From contig NZ_AGTS01000083.1 in the NCBI RefSeq assembly GCF_000238595.1, forward strand, positions 115,266 through 179,265: a stretch of DNA of 64,000 nucleotides. The letters are read 5' to 3'. How positions within the stretch are numbered: position 1 is the first letter of the stretch; each line of letters opens with the position of its first letter. Both the position numbers and the translations under genes were made by a program. The stretch comes from Acidovorax sp. NO-1 (GTDB lineage: Bacteria > Pseudomonadota > Gammaproteobacteria > Burkholderiales > Burkholderiaceae_C). A model generated the notes under the pieces. It had not been told where the DNA came from, ran no database searches, and saw only the letters and a list, made by a program, of their open reading frames with translations. Shown piece after piece: positions 47,682-56,146 of this stretch.

Positions 47682-48112
47682 AATGGACCGAACAAATTGA
47701 CCATGCGCGCGCCCAGGGTGACTGGAGCGAAGTGATCCGGGCGGTGCCCTTTGCGCGTTTTCTGGACTTGCGCATCGATGTCAAGGGCGAGGAGTTCACC
47801 TGCGTCCTGCCATTCCAGGAAAAACTGATAGGCAACCCCATCCTGCCGGCTCTGCATGGCGGAGCCACCGGGGGGTTTCTGGAGTGCGCCGGATTGTTCT
47901 ACCTGCTGTGGCACATGGACAGCCGGGACTTGCCCAAGACCATCGATTTCAACATTGATTACCTGCGCTCGGGCCGTCCGCAGGACACCTATGCCAACGT
48001 CGTGATGGTCAAGCTGGGCCAGCGTGTGGCGAATCTGCGCATCCAGGCATGGCAATCCAGCCCCGATAAGCCCATCGCCCTTGGCCACGGCAATTTCATG
48101 CTGCGTGCCTGA
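47678..48112 (+). CDS. Second PaaI-type hotdog thioesterase
   Basis: A 144-aa hotdog-fold protein with LPALHGGATGGFLECAGLFY and KTIDFNIDYLRSGRPQDTYA. The position usually holding Asp in the active helix (LLDAA) is Glu-Cys here (LECAG). It is adjacent to and overlapping the first thioesterase, so the two may form a heteromer or act on different esters. Confidence 0.83.
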   Translation: MKWTEQIDHARAQGDWSEVIRAVPFARFLDLRIDVKGEEFTCVLPFQEKLIGNPILPALHGGATGGFLECAGLFYLLWHMDSRDLPKTIDFNIDYLRSGRPQDTYANVVMVKLGQRVANLRIQAWQSSPDKPIALGHGNFMLRA

Positions 48113-48136
48113 GCTCATTACGAAGGAGACAAATCC

Positions 48137-49018
48137 ATGAGCCAATCTGTTTACAAATCCGTGTTTCGCCCCGGCCTCTTTGCCGGTCAGACGGTGATCG
48201 TCACCGGCGGTGGCAGCGGCATCGGCCGCTGCACTGCGCACGAGTTGTCCAACCTGGGCGCCAGCGTGGCGCTGGTGGGCCGCAAGATCGAGAAGCTGCA
48301 GGCGGTGCAGGCCGAGATCGAAGCGGCGGGTGGCAAAGCCAGCATCCATGTCTGCGACATCCGCGACGAGCCGGGCGTCAAGGACCTGGTTGCCGACGTG
48401 ATTGCGCAGCACGGCCGGATCGATGGCCTGGTCAACAACGCCGGCGGCCAGTACCCGCAGCCGGTCAAGGACATCAGCCTCAAGGGCTGGGAGGCGGTGG
48501 TGCGCAGCAACCTGACGGGAGGCTTTCTCGTCTCCCGCGAGGTCTACACGCAGTGGATGGAGGCGCACGGCGGCTCCATCGTCAACATCATCGCCGACAT
48601 GTGGATGGGCATGCCCACCATGGGACACAGCGGCGCCGCGCGCGCCGGCATGCTGTCGTTCACCGAAACGGCGGCCTGCGAATGGGGCGAGTCGGGCGTG
48701 CGCGTCAACGCGGTGGCGCCGGGCTTTGTGGCCAGCAGCGGCTTTGACACCTACGAACCCGAGATGCAGGCCAAGTTCCGCATTTTGATGAAGAGTGTGC
48801 CGCTGCAGCGCTATGGCACCGAGGCCGAAGTATCGGCGGCCATCGTGTTCCTGCTGTCCGAGGCGGCGGCCTACATCACCGGCTCCTTCATCCGCGTCGA
48901 TGGCGGTGTGCCCAATGCCCGTCAGACCTGGAAGCTGAAGCCGACGGATCGCTCCAAACCCTTCAACGGCTTTGCCCTGGCCAAGCCGCCGAAGTGCCTG
49001 AGCGCCAAGGATGAATGA
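48137..49018 (+). CDS. PECR-like trans-2-enoyl-CoA reductase (SDR)
   Basis: A 293-aa SDR with the cofactor motif TGGGSGIGR, NNAGGQYPQPVKDISLKGWE and, instead of YxxxK, HSGAARAGM. That replacement, plus SIVNIIADM and ITGSFIRVDGG, is shared with peroxisomal trans-2-enoyl-CoA reductase (PECR), which reduces a 2,3-double bond with NADPH. AAGGAG lies 11 nt upstream of the start. In a catabolic operon it may remove a double bond that blocks beta-oxidation. Confidence 0.82.
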   Translation: MSQSVYKSVFRPGLFAGQTVIVTGGGSGIGRCTAHELSNLGASVALVGRKIEKLQAVQAEIEAAGGKASIHVCDIRDEPGVKDLVADVIAQHGRIDGLVNNAGGQYPQPVKDISLKGWEAVVRSNLTGGFLVSREVYTQWMEAHGGSIVNIIADMWMGMPTMGHSGAARAGMLSFTETAACEWGESGVRVNAVAPGFVASSGFDTYEPEMQAKFRILMKSVPLQRYGTEAEVSAAIVFLLSEAAAYITGSFIRVDGGVPNARQTWKLKPTDRSKPFNGFALAKPPKCLSAKDE

Positions 49019-49019
49019 C

Positions 49020-49721
49020 ATGGACGCGACGACGCAAACCACAAACACGAACGATCCGTCGGCTTATCTCGCGCCCGGCCGCTACGTGGACAGCGATCAC
49101 CCGGCGGTGATCGCGTTCGCGCGCCGGGTGGCCGACCCCGGCCTGACGCCGCGCGAGATCGCGGTCAAGCTCTATTACGCCGTGCGCGACGAGTTTCTCT
49201 ACGACCCCTACTACTTTGACACCACGGTCGAGGGCTTGAAGGGCAGCCACGTGATCGAGGCTGGGCGTGGCTTTTGCGTGCCCAAGGCGGCGTTGCTGGC
49301 AGCGGCTGCCCGTGTACTGGGCGTGCCGGCACGGGTGGGCTATGCCGACGTTCGCAACCACCTGACCAGCAAACGCCTGCAAGACCTGATGGGCACCGAC
49401 TTGTTTGTCTTTCATGGCTACACCGAGCTGTGGGTCGACGGCCAGTGGCTCAAGGCAACGCCCGCTTTCAACCGCTCCTTGTGCGAGAAAGCCGGTATCC
49501 ACCCGTTGGAGTTCGACGGCAGCGCCGATTCGGTCTTTCATGAATTTGATGTCAGCGGCCGACGTCACATGGAGTATGTGCAGGACCGCGGCGCCTACGC
49601 CGATCTGCCGCGCGAGGAACTGCTGGCCACGTGGCGCGAGCACTACAAGAGCTTCGCCGACTGGGGTCAGGTTGCAGGCAATGGTGCCGACTTTGAACAA
49701 GAAGTGGGCTCGGGATCGTGA
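49020..49721 (+). CDS. Transglutaminase-like cysteine peptidase-fold protein
   Basis: A 233-aa protein of the transglutaminase-like superfamily. The Cys motif GRGFCVPKAALLAAAARVLG has Cys at about residue 86. The His motif LFVFHGYTELWVDGQWLKAT has His at about 122. The Asp usual after the His strand is replaced in KATPAFNRSLC. Such proteins cleave or form amide bonds; some bacterial families act on peptide-like conjugates. Its placement in an acyl-CoA operon is unexplained. ATG at 49020 has AAGG about 9 nt upstream; a start at 49011 overlapping the previous gene is possible. Confidence 0.8.
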   Translation: MDATTQTTNTNDPSAYLAPGRYVDSDHPAVIAFARRVADPGLTPREIAVKLYYAVRDEFLYDPYYFDTTVEGLKGSHVIEAGRGFCVPKAALLAAAARVLGVPARVGYADVRNHLTSKRLQDLMGTDLFVFHGYTELWVDGQWLKATPAFNRSLCEKAGIHPLEFDGSADSVFHEFDVSGRRHMEYVQDRGAYADLPREELLATWREHYKSFADWGQVAGNGADFEQEVGSGS

Positions 49722-49772
49722 TCACCATGAAGTGAGTTGACAAAATTTTTAAACAGCCAAAAAGAGATAGCC

Positions 49773-50999
49773 ATGAACCTGAGCAAATCGAAATTCGCAA
49801 ACGCGTTGAGCGATCCTCGGTCGGGGCTTCAGCTTCGGCTGCCAAACGTGCGGGCAACCCTGCAAGCTGTGCAGGTTATTGCCGCGCTTTGTGTGACGCT
49901 GTTGGGGACCGGGCTTGCGCGAGCAGAGACTGGCGTAACAGCACAGACCGTCCTGATCGGTCAGAGTGTGTCGCTGACCGGGCCGCTTGCAGAAATCGGC
50001 AACGATTTCAGCGAAGGTTTCAAGGCGTACATCGACGAGGTGAACCGCCGTGGCGGGGTCTTCGGCCGCCGGTTGAAGCTCGTGCTAATGGACGACGGGT
50101 ATGTTCCCCAACGATCACTGGCCAATACCGAAAAATTGATTGGTGAGGACAAGGTATTCGCGCTGGTCGGGAACTTGGGAACGGCCAATGTCACCGGTGT
50201 GCTGCCGCTACTGGAGCAACACCGTGTGCCATTGTTTGCGCCGTTCACGGGAGCAGACAGCCTGCGCCGCACGCCGAACCGGTATCTGTTCACCGTGATG
50301 GCTTCGTACGGTAGTGAAACAGAAAAAATGGTTCAGCATTTGACGACGACAGGGATCAAGTCCATCGCCGTCGCATACCTGAACAACGCTTTCGGACAGG
50401 AGGGGCTTGCGGGCGTGCAGGCGGCTATGAAGGACCGACAAGTAGCCCCGATAGCGAGTGCGGCGATCGCGACGGACGCTCGGGACGCCGCAGTTGCGGC
50501 GCAAACAATTGCTCTCGCGCGACCGCAAGCGGTCATTTTGACGACGGCCGGCAAGGCGACGATCGAATTCATTCGCGAGTTTAAGAAGACCGGAGTAGCA
50601 GCACAACTGCTGCTGCTGTCGGTGGCGGACACCAATCTCCTGGTCAATCAGTTCGGCAAGGACGCGACTGGCATCATCGTCACCCAGACGATGCCGGCGC
50701 CGTTCTCCAACAAGCTCGGCGTGTCGCGCGAATTCAACAAACTGATGAATTCCAACGGCAAGGTCAAGCACGTCGGCTATGCATCCATGACGGGGTTTGT
50801 TTCGGCCAAAGCCTTCGTTGAAGCGCTCCGGCTCACAGGGCCGGACCTGACCCGTGAGAAGTTCATGAGCGCCATCGAAAGTGCAAAAAACATGGATCTT
50901 GGGGGCTATGTCTTGCGTTTTGGTCCGGAAAAGCATCATGGTTCGACCTATGTTGAGATGACCATGATCAAGCCCGGCGGCTCGCTATTTGTCTACTGA
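49773..50999 (+). CDS. HAAT-family periplasmic binding protein without adjacent permease
   Basis: Type I binding protein of 408 aa with a long N-terminal region and a signal-like hydrophobic segment (VIAALCVTLLGTGLARAE, about residues 31-50). The mature part has VLIGQSVSLTGPLAEIGNDF and NRRGGVFGRRLKLVLMDDGY, as in aromatic/amino-acid Liv binding proteins. It is unrelated in detail to the two LivK copies. No permease or ATPase genes adjoin it, so it must use one of the other Liv systems or be a sensor. Codon choice looks less GC-biased than its neighbours by eye, hinting at separate acquisition. Confidence 0.87.
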   Translation: MNLSKSKFANALSDPRSGLQLRLPNVRATLQAVQVIAALCVTLLGTGLARAETGVTAQTVLIGQSVSLTGPLAEIGNDFSEGFKAYIDEVNRRGGVFGRRLKLVLMDDGYVPQRSLANTEKLIGEDKVFALVGNLGTANVTGVLPLLEQHRVPLFAPFTGADSLRRTPNRYLFTVMASYGSETEKMVQHLTTTGIKSIAVAYLNNAFGQEGLAGVQAAMKDRQVAPIASAAIATDARDAAVAAQTIALARPQAVILTTAGKATIEFIREFKKTGVAAQLLLLSVADTNLLVNQFGKDATGIIVTQTMPAPFSNKLGVSREFNKLMNSNGKVKHVGYASMTGFVSAKAFVEALRLTGPDLTREKFMSAIESAKNMDLGGYVLRFGPEKHHGSTYVEMTMIKPGGSLFVY

Positions 51000-51000
51000 A

Positions 51001-51894
51001 ATGAAGAAACAAACCTTCCACATGAGCGTTACTGAGCGGCGAGAGTTTTTTGCTTTCGACGGGGGAGCCCTCGTCGCTGAGGTGTATGGCCCGGTCGGCG
51101 CTCCAGCGGTGTTGCTGCTGCACGGTGGCGGGCAAACCCGCCATGCCTGGGGCAAGGCGGCGCAGGTGCTGGGCGATGCCGGCTGGTACACCGTGGCGCT
51201 GGACTTGCCGGGCCACGGCGACAGTGCCTGGGCCACGGATGGCGACTACCGCATCGAGACGCTGGCCGACACCATGTGCTGCATCTGGCGCGAACTGGGC
51301 ACGCCGCTGGCGGTGGTCGGCGCTTCACTGGGCGGCCTCATCAGCATGGCCGCAGTCGGCCGCGTCGATGCGCCGCCGATCAACGCGCTGGTGCTGGTGG
51401 ACATTGCGCCGCGCATGGAAGAAGCCGGTGTCGAGCGCATCGTCAGTTTCATGCGGGCGCGGCCCGATGGTTTTGCGTCGCTGGAAGAAGCCGCGCAACA
51501 CATCGCTGACTACCGTGGGCGGCCAATGGAAGGACCGATCGAGGGCCTGAAGAAGAACCTGCGTATGAATGTGCAAGGCCGCTGGAATTGGCATTGGGAC
51601 CCGCAACTGATGAGCGAGGCCAACCACAACCACCGGCGCGACGCGGAGGGCTACGAGCGCGCCTTGCGCGGTCTGCAGGCGCCCACCCTGCTGCTGCGCG
51701 GCCAACGCAGCGACGTGATCAGCGAAGAAGATGCGCGCGCCCTGGTGCAAACCCTGCCGCGGGCGCGCTTTGTCGACCTCAAGGGCGCCGGCCACATGAT
51801 CGCCGGTGATGCCAACGACGCCTTCGCCGCCAGCGTGGCGGCGTTTCTGCACGAAGTAATGCCGCCGGCGCCACCTCCGGCGAGTCGAAGCTGA
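51001..51894 (+). CDS. Alpha/beta hydrolase
   Basis: A 297-aa alpha/beta-hydrolase-fold protein. The oxyanion segment is LLLHGGGQTRHAW, the nucleophile elbow GASLGG (Ser), RGQRSDVI precedes the acid residue, and the His is in KGAGHMIAGD. Possible substrates are ring-cleavage ketones, lactones or thioesters. ATG at 51001 lies 1 nt after the binding-protein stop; MSVTERREF at 51022 is an alternative start. A proline/alanine-rich tail ends the protein. Confidence 0.85.
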   Translation: MKKQTFHMSVTERREFFAFDGGALVAEVYGPVGAPAVLLLHGGGQTRHAWGKAAQVLGDAGWYTVALDLPGHGDSAWATDGDYRIETLADTMCCIWRELGTPLAVVGASLGGLISMAAVGRVDAPPINALVLVDIAPRMEEAGVERIVSFMRARPDGFASLEEAAQHIADYRGRPMEGPIEGLKKNLRMNVQGRWNWHWDPQLMSEANHNHRRDAEGYERALRGLQAPTLLLRGQRSDVISEEDARALVQTLPRARFVDLKGAGHMIAGDANDAFAASVAAFLHEVMPPAPPPASRS

Positions 51895-51914
51895 ATCTGA
51901 ACGAGGAGCATGGA

Positions 51915-53420
51915 ATGAGTTTGCGATCTTTTACGCTGCACGATCTCATCAAGCGCAACGCGCGTTTGTACGGATCGAACACCGCCCTGGTGTTCGGCGA
52001 TCAGCGGGTCACGCACGCCCAGTATGCCGAGCGCACGGCGCGCCTGGCGGCTGGTCTGGCGGCCGCAGGCGTGGGCCAGGGTGACCGGCTGGCGATACTG
52101 GCCCCCAACTGCCTGGAATATGTCGACCTGTTCGGCGCAGCCGCCCAGTTGGGCGTGATCGTGGTGCCGATCAACTGGCGGCTGTCGGCCGAGGAGGTGG
52201 CCTATGTCATCGAGGACGTGGCGCCGCGGGTGCTGATCGTCGCCGATGAGTTCCAGGCCCTGCTGCCGCAGAGCGGCCTGGACGACAAGCTGCGCTACAC
52301 GCTGGGCGTCGCGCCAGCGCCCTGGCAACCCGTCAGCGCCTTGTATCTCGATCGCACCGTGCCGCCCGCCGATCTGAATGACGATGAGGGGCTCGTCATC
52401 ATCCACACCGCCGCCGTGGGCGGGCGGCCGCGCGGCGCGCTGCTCTCGCACCGCGGCCTGATCGCCGCCAGCCTGCAGACGCAACTGGCCTGGCAGTTGA
52501 CCACTTCAGATGTCAATCTGGGCGTCTTGCCGCTGTTTCACGTGGCCGCCATCGGCTTCATGCTGGCCACGCAGCAGGCGGGCGGGGCGACGCTGCTGCT
52601 GACACGTTTCGATCCGCCCAGCCTGGTCAAGCATATCGACGAGGACGGCGGCAGCCTGATCGGCACCTTCCCGCCGATGCTGGGCGCCCTGCTGGACGCC
52701 GCAGCGGCCCAGGGCTCGGCACTGGACAGCCTGCGCGTGGTGTCGGGAATCGACGTGCCCGAGACCATCGCGCGCTTGCGCACCACCTGCCCCCAGGCGA
52801 CTTTCTGGAGTGCCTACGGCCAGACCGAGACCTCGGGCTCGGTCAGTCTGGCGCCATTTGACGAGCGCCCCGGCAGCGCCGGGCGGCCCACCGCGCTGAA
52901 CACGGTCGCAGTGGTGGACGAACTGGACCGCCCGTTGCCCACCGGCGCCACCGGCGAGATCGTGGTGCGGGGTCCGATGGTGTTCCAGGGCTACTGGCGC
53001 TGCGAAGCAGACAACGCTTTCGCGCTGCGCAACGGCTGGCACCACACGGGCGACATGGGGCGCATCGATGCCGAGGGCTACCTTTGGTACAGCGGGCGTT
53101 CACCGGCCAAGGAGTTGATCAAGCCGGGGGGCGAGAACGTCTATCCGGCTGAAGTCGAGCGGGCCATTCTGGAGCACCCGGCGCTGGCGCAGGTGGTGGT
53201 CCTCGGTGTGCCGGACGTTCAGTGGGGCGAGGCGGTCAAGGCGGTCTGCGTGCTGAAGGCAGGGTGCACGCTGAGTGCCGAGGAGTTGATCGAGTTTGTG
53301 GGCGGTCGCATCGCACGCTACAAAAAACCCAAGCACGTGGTGTTTGTACCGGCACTCCCCTTGGGCGGTGCCGATAGCATTGACCGCGCGGCCGTCAAGG
53401 CCGCGCACGGTGGCGCCTGA
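51915..53420 (+). CDS. ANL-family acyl-CoA ligase-like protein with altered catalytic motifs
   Basis: A 501-aa adenylating-enzyme homologue. The core motifs SAYGQTETSG, GWHHTGDMGRID and GGENVYPAEVER are normal. The P-loop at about residues 164-175 is HTAAVGGRPRGA instead of YTSGTTGxPKG. The C-terminal lysine motif is GGADSIDRAAVK, with Ser at about 488 where the adenylation Lys of (T)GKIDR is expected. It may be a thioesterification-only enzyme, a degenerate ligase or one using other residues. It ends the long rightward operon and faces the SDR gene, separated by 8 nt. Confidence 0.82.
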   Translation: MSLRSFTLHDLIKRNARLYGSNTALVFGDQRVTHAQYAERTARLAAGLAAAGVGQGDRLAILAPNCLEYVDLFGAAAQLGVIVVPINWRLSAEEVAYVIEDVAPRVLIVADEFQALLPQSGLDDKLRYTLGVAPAPWQPVSALYLDRTVPPADLNDDEGLVIIHTAAVGGRPRGALLSHRGLIAASLQTQLAWQLTTSDVNLGVLPLFHVAAIGFMLATQQAGGATLLLTRFDPPSLVKHIDEDGGSLIGTFPPMLGALLDAAAAQGSALDSLRVVSGIDVPETIARLRTTCPQATFWSAYGQTETSGSVSLAPFDERPGSAGRPTALNTVAVVDELDRPLPTGATGEIVVRGPMVFQGYWRCEADNAFALRNGWHHTGDMGRIDAEGYLWYSGRSPAKELIKPGGENVYPAEVERAILEHPALAQVVVLGVPDVQWGEAVKAVCVLKAGCTLSAEELIEFVGGRIARYKKPKHVVFVPALPLGGADSIDRAAVKAAHGGA

Positions 53421-53428
53421 TGGCCATG

Positions 53429-54238
53429 TCAGCCCGGTGTGCTCAAACCGCCGTTGACGCTCAGGGTCTGGCCGGTGATGGCATCGGACTCCGGTCCGGC
53501 CAAGAACGCCGCCGCGTTGGCGATGTCCTGGCAGTGCACGGGGAACAGCATGCGCTTGCGCAGGTTCTCGATCATGTCCTTGCCGTGACCGCCTTCGAGC
53601 GCTGGCGAGCCCGGGCCCCAGCGCGGCTCGGCATCCCAGATGTAGCTCATCGCCACCGCGTTGACCCGAATGCCGTCGCGCCCCAGTTCACGCGCCAGCA
53701 CGCGGCACATCTGCATCATGCCGGCGGTGGCGCCGCCAATGAAGGATTCGCCGACCGTGGCCACGCGGCCCGCGTCGGTGCCCACCGCGACGATCTTGCC
53801 GCGGCCGTGCAGTGCCATGACGCGGGCGGCAGCCTGGATCGCAAATGCGCGGGTGAGCCAGTGGGCGCGGATGTAGTTGTCGAAGTCGCCGTTGCTCATT
53901 TCCTTGAAAAGGCGAAAGGACGGCGAGTCGGCACTGGCGCCTGCGCCGCTGGCCACCAGGATGTCAAGGCGACCGTGGCGCTCGGCAACTCGATCCACCA
54001 TGGCACGAACCGCGTCGCTATGGGTCAGGTCGGCTTGTTCAAACGCGGCGCAGTAGCCGTTCGCAGCGATCTCGTTGATCACTGCCTGTCCGGCTTCGGG
54101 ATTGCGGCCGTTGACGATCACGTGCGCGCCGCGCCGCGCCAACTCCAGCGCAATGGCACGACCGATGAAGGCCGTGGCACCGGTGACGAGGGCGATCTGG
54201 CCCTGAAGTTGACCGCCAGGCAAGGGTGCTGGGTTCAT
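53429..54238 (-). CDS. SDR-family protein lacking the YxxxK motif
   Basis: A 269-aa Rossmann-fold SDR with cofactor motif TGATAFIGRAIALELARRG, ADLTHSDAVRAM and C-terminal ITGQTLSVNGG. The catalytic helix reads GESFIGGATAG at about residues 163-173, so the Tyr and Lys of YxxxK are replaced (Ile167, Thr171) and the usual NNAG is ASGAG. It may be non-catalytic or use another chemistry. Start at 54238 is chosen for AGGAG 8 nt upstream. It converges with the ligase gene and is divergent from the dehydratase gene. Confidence 0.82.
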   Translation of the reverse strand: MNPAPLPGGQLQGQIALVTGATAFIGRAIALELARRGAHVIVNGRNPEAGQAVINEIAANGYCAAFEQADLTHSDAVRAMVDRVAERHGRLDILVASGAGASADSPSFRLFKEMSNGDFDNYIRAHWLTRAFAIQAAARVMALHGRGKIVAVGTDAGRVATVGESFIGGATAGMMQMCRVLARELGRDGIRVNAVAMSYIWDAEPRWGPGSPALEGGHGKDMIENLRKRMLFPVHCQDIANAAAFLAGPESDAITGQTLSVNGGLSTPG

Positions 54239-54260
54239 CCGCTGTTCTCCTGCGCTAGAC

Positions 54261-54282
54261 GACATAAAAACCCAATTATGTC
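54261..54282. promoter_or_regulatory. Inverted repeat GACATAA-N8-TTATGTC in divergent region
   Basis: Perfect 7-bp arms separated by AAACCCAA, between the divergent SDR gene (start 54238) and dehydratase gene (start 54367). This is a typical operator geometry and unlike the CTAAC-N4-GTTAG sites, so a different regulator is implied. No regulator gene is nearby. Confidence 0.55.
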
Positions 54283-54366
54283 AAAACAGCGGGCCAGGCC
54301 GATAGAAGGATTGCCCGCAGAGAACCACTTTCATCCATCACCACCCATCAATCACCGGACTTCAAA

Positions 54367-54849
54367 ATGGCCAACCTGACCGACAGCGCCAAGTCGCATC
54401 ATTTCAAGACGCACCGACGCACCATCACCGAAACCGACATCGTCACCTTCGTCAATGTGGTCGGCTTGCATGAACCATTTTTTATCGACATGGAGTACAT
54501 CCGGGAGAACATGACCGGATCGCATCGCAGCCGCTTTGCGCCCGGCCCGATGGTCATTTCGCTCGGCATGGGGCTGCTGGCAACCTATGTGTCCGAAATC
54601 ATCAAGCAGGTGCTGGAAGGGCGCGAGGTTGGCCCGTTCGGCGGTATGACCGGCGTACAGGCACGCCTGCGCGGTGCGCTGTTTCCGGGCGACACCATTC
54701 ATGTCGAAGGGGAGGCCCGACTGCTCCCCACGACCTCGCGCGGCTATACCCTGATGGAGTTGCAACATTTGGTGATCAATCAGCGTGGCGAAACCATTGC
54801 CGACTTCACTGAAACCATTACTTTTTTGCCTGCTGCTCCGGCTCCATGA
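54367..54849 (+). CDS. MaoC/FAS1-type dehydratase domain protein
   Basis: A 160-aa hotdog-fold protein with TITETDIVTFVNVVGLHEPF, SRFAPGPMVISLGMGLLATY and MTGVQARLRGALFPGDTIHV, resembling MaoC-like dehydratases. It should hydrate an enoyl-CoA or dehydrate its 3-hydroxy form. The last codons, reading PAAPAP, and the stop fall within the left end of a 95-bp repeat element (54830-54924), so the original C-terminus may have been replaced. It is first in the rightward set with thiolase-fold, DUF35 and dehydrogenase genes. Confidence 0.82.
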   Translation: MANLTDSAKSHHFKTHRRTITETDIVTFVNVVGLHEPFFIDMEYIRENMTGSHRSRFAPGPMVISLGMGLLATYVSEIIKQVLEGREVGPFGGMTGVQARLRGALFPGDTIHVEGEARLLPTTSRGYTLMELQHLVINQRGETIADFTETITFLPAAPAP

Positions 54850-54924
54850 ATTTTGAACTTTCGTGAGTCGTTTGCCTGTGGCAGCCCGTCCACGACTCGC
54901 GACGTCAAATGGCCGGATCAATAG
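54830..54924. repeat. 95-bp palindromic-ended element, copy 2
   Basis: Same length and most of the same sequence as 6304-6398, including ATGAATTTTGAACTTTCGTG, TTTGCCTGTGGCAG, CGTCCACGACTCGCGAC and the right end GGCCGGATCAATAG. The left end is more diverged (CTGCTGCTCCGGCTCC). It begins inside the dehydratase gene and supplies its stop codon. It then lies in the leader of the thiolase-fold gene, where its hairpin could affect the mRNA. Confidence 0.8.
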
Positions 54925-54971
54925 TACAGACCGCACAGACCGGGATATCCAACACCAGGAGATTTCTACAT

Positions 54972-56141
54972 ATGACAAAACGAGAAGCTGTGATCGTCGG
55001 CGTTGCCGACCTGCCACTGAAGGACGGCAAGGTCCTTGCGCCCATGTCGGTCCTGCAGGCCCAGGCGCTGGTCGCCCGCGACGCCTTGAAGGACGCCGGC
55101 ATCGCCATGCACGAAGTCGATGGGTTGCTGACCGCCGGTATGTGGGGGGTGCCCGGCCCGGGCCAGTTGCCGACCGTGACGCTGTCGGAGTACCTGGGGA
55201 TTACGCCGCGCTTCGTCGACGGCACCAACATCGGCGGCTCGGCCTTCGAGGCGCATGTGGCGCATGCCGCCACCGCCATCGAGGCTGGCCGCTGCGAGGT
55301 GGCGCTGATCACTTACGGTAGCCTGCAGAAGAGCGAGATGAGCCGAAACCTCGCCGGGCGCCCGGCGGTGCTGACCATGCAGTACGAAACCCCCTGGGGC
55401 ATGCCCACGCCGGTGGGCGGCTATGCGATGGCGGCCAAGCGCCACATGCACGAATATGGCACCACCTCCGAGCAGCTGGCCGAGATCGCGGTGTCCACGC
55501 GCAAGTGGGCGGCGCTCAATCCGGCGGCCACCATGCGCGAGCCGCTGTCGATCGAGGATGTGCTCCAGAGCACGATGATCTCCGACCCGCTGCACCTGCT
55601 CGATATCTGTCTGGTCACCGACGGTGGTGGCGCGGTGGTCATGACCACCGCCGAGCACGCCAAGGCGCTCGGTCGCAAGCCGGTGTTCGTGCGCGGTTAC
55701 GGCGAATCACACACCCACTGGACCATCGCCGCCATGGCCGACCTAGCGCGCCTGACGGCCGCCGAAGTGGCCGGTCGGGACGCCTTTGCCATGGCGGGCA
55801 TCCGGCATGACGCCATTGACGTGGTTGAGGTCTATGACTCGTTCACCATCACCGTGCTGCTGACGCTCGAAGCGCTGGGCTTTTGCAAGCGTGGCGAGGG
55901 TGGAGCCTTTGTCGCCAACCAGCGCACCGCGCCGGGCGGTGTATTCCCGCTTAACACCAACGGCGGCGGTCTGTCTTACGCACACCCAGGCATGTACGGC
56001 ATCTTCCTGCTGATCGAGGCGGTGCGCCAGTTGCGCGGTGAATGCGGCCCGCGCCAGATTCAGGACGCCGTGACCGCCCTGGTCCACGGCACCGGCGGCA
56101 CGCTCTCCAGCGGTGCCACTTGCATTCTCTCCACCCGGTGA
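54972..56141 (+). CDS. SCP-x/Ltp2-type thiolase-fold protein, second aldolase-like subunit
   Basis: A 389-aa thiolase-fold protein paralogous to 25659-26816. The nucleophile position reads TNIGGSAFEAH (about residues 85-95) with no Cys. VEVYDSFT and NTNGGGLSYAHPGMYG contain the candidate tyrosines of Ltp2-type aldolases. The start MTKREAVIVG has GGAG about 11 nt upstream, just past the repeat element. The DUF35 partner gene follows at once. Presence of two such pairs implies two different C-C cleavages or substrates. Confidence 0.85.
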   Translation: MTKREAVIVGVADLPLKDGKVLAPMSVLQAQALVARDALKDAGIAMHEVDGLLTAGMWGVPGPGQLPTVTLSEYLGITPRFVDGTNIGGSAFEAHVAHAATAIEAGRCEVALITYGSLQKSEMSRNLAGRPAVLTMQYETPWGMPTPVGGYAMAAKRHMHEYGTTSEQLAEIAVSTRKWAALNPAATMREPLSIEDVLQSTMISDPLHLLDICLVTDGGGAVVMTTAEHAKALGRKPVFVRGYGESHTHWTIAAMADLARLTAAEVAGRDAFAMAGIRHDAIDVVEVYDSFTITVLLTLEALGFCKRGEGGAFVANQRTAPGGVFPLNTNGGGLSYAHPGMYGIFLLIEAVRQLRGECGPRQIQDAVTALVHGTGGTLSSGATCILSTR

Positions 56142-56146
56142 ACACC

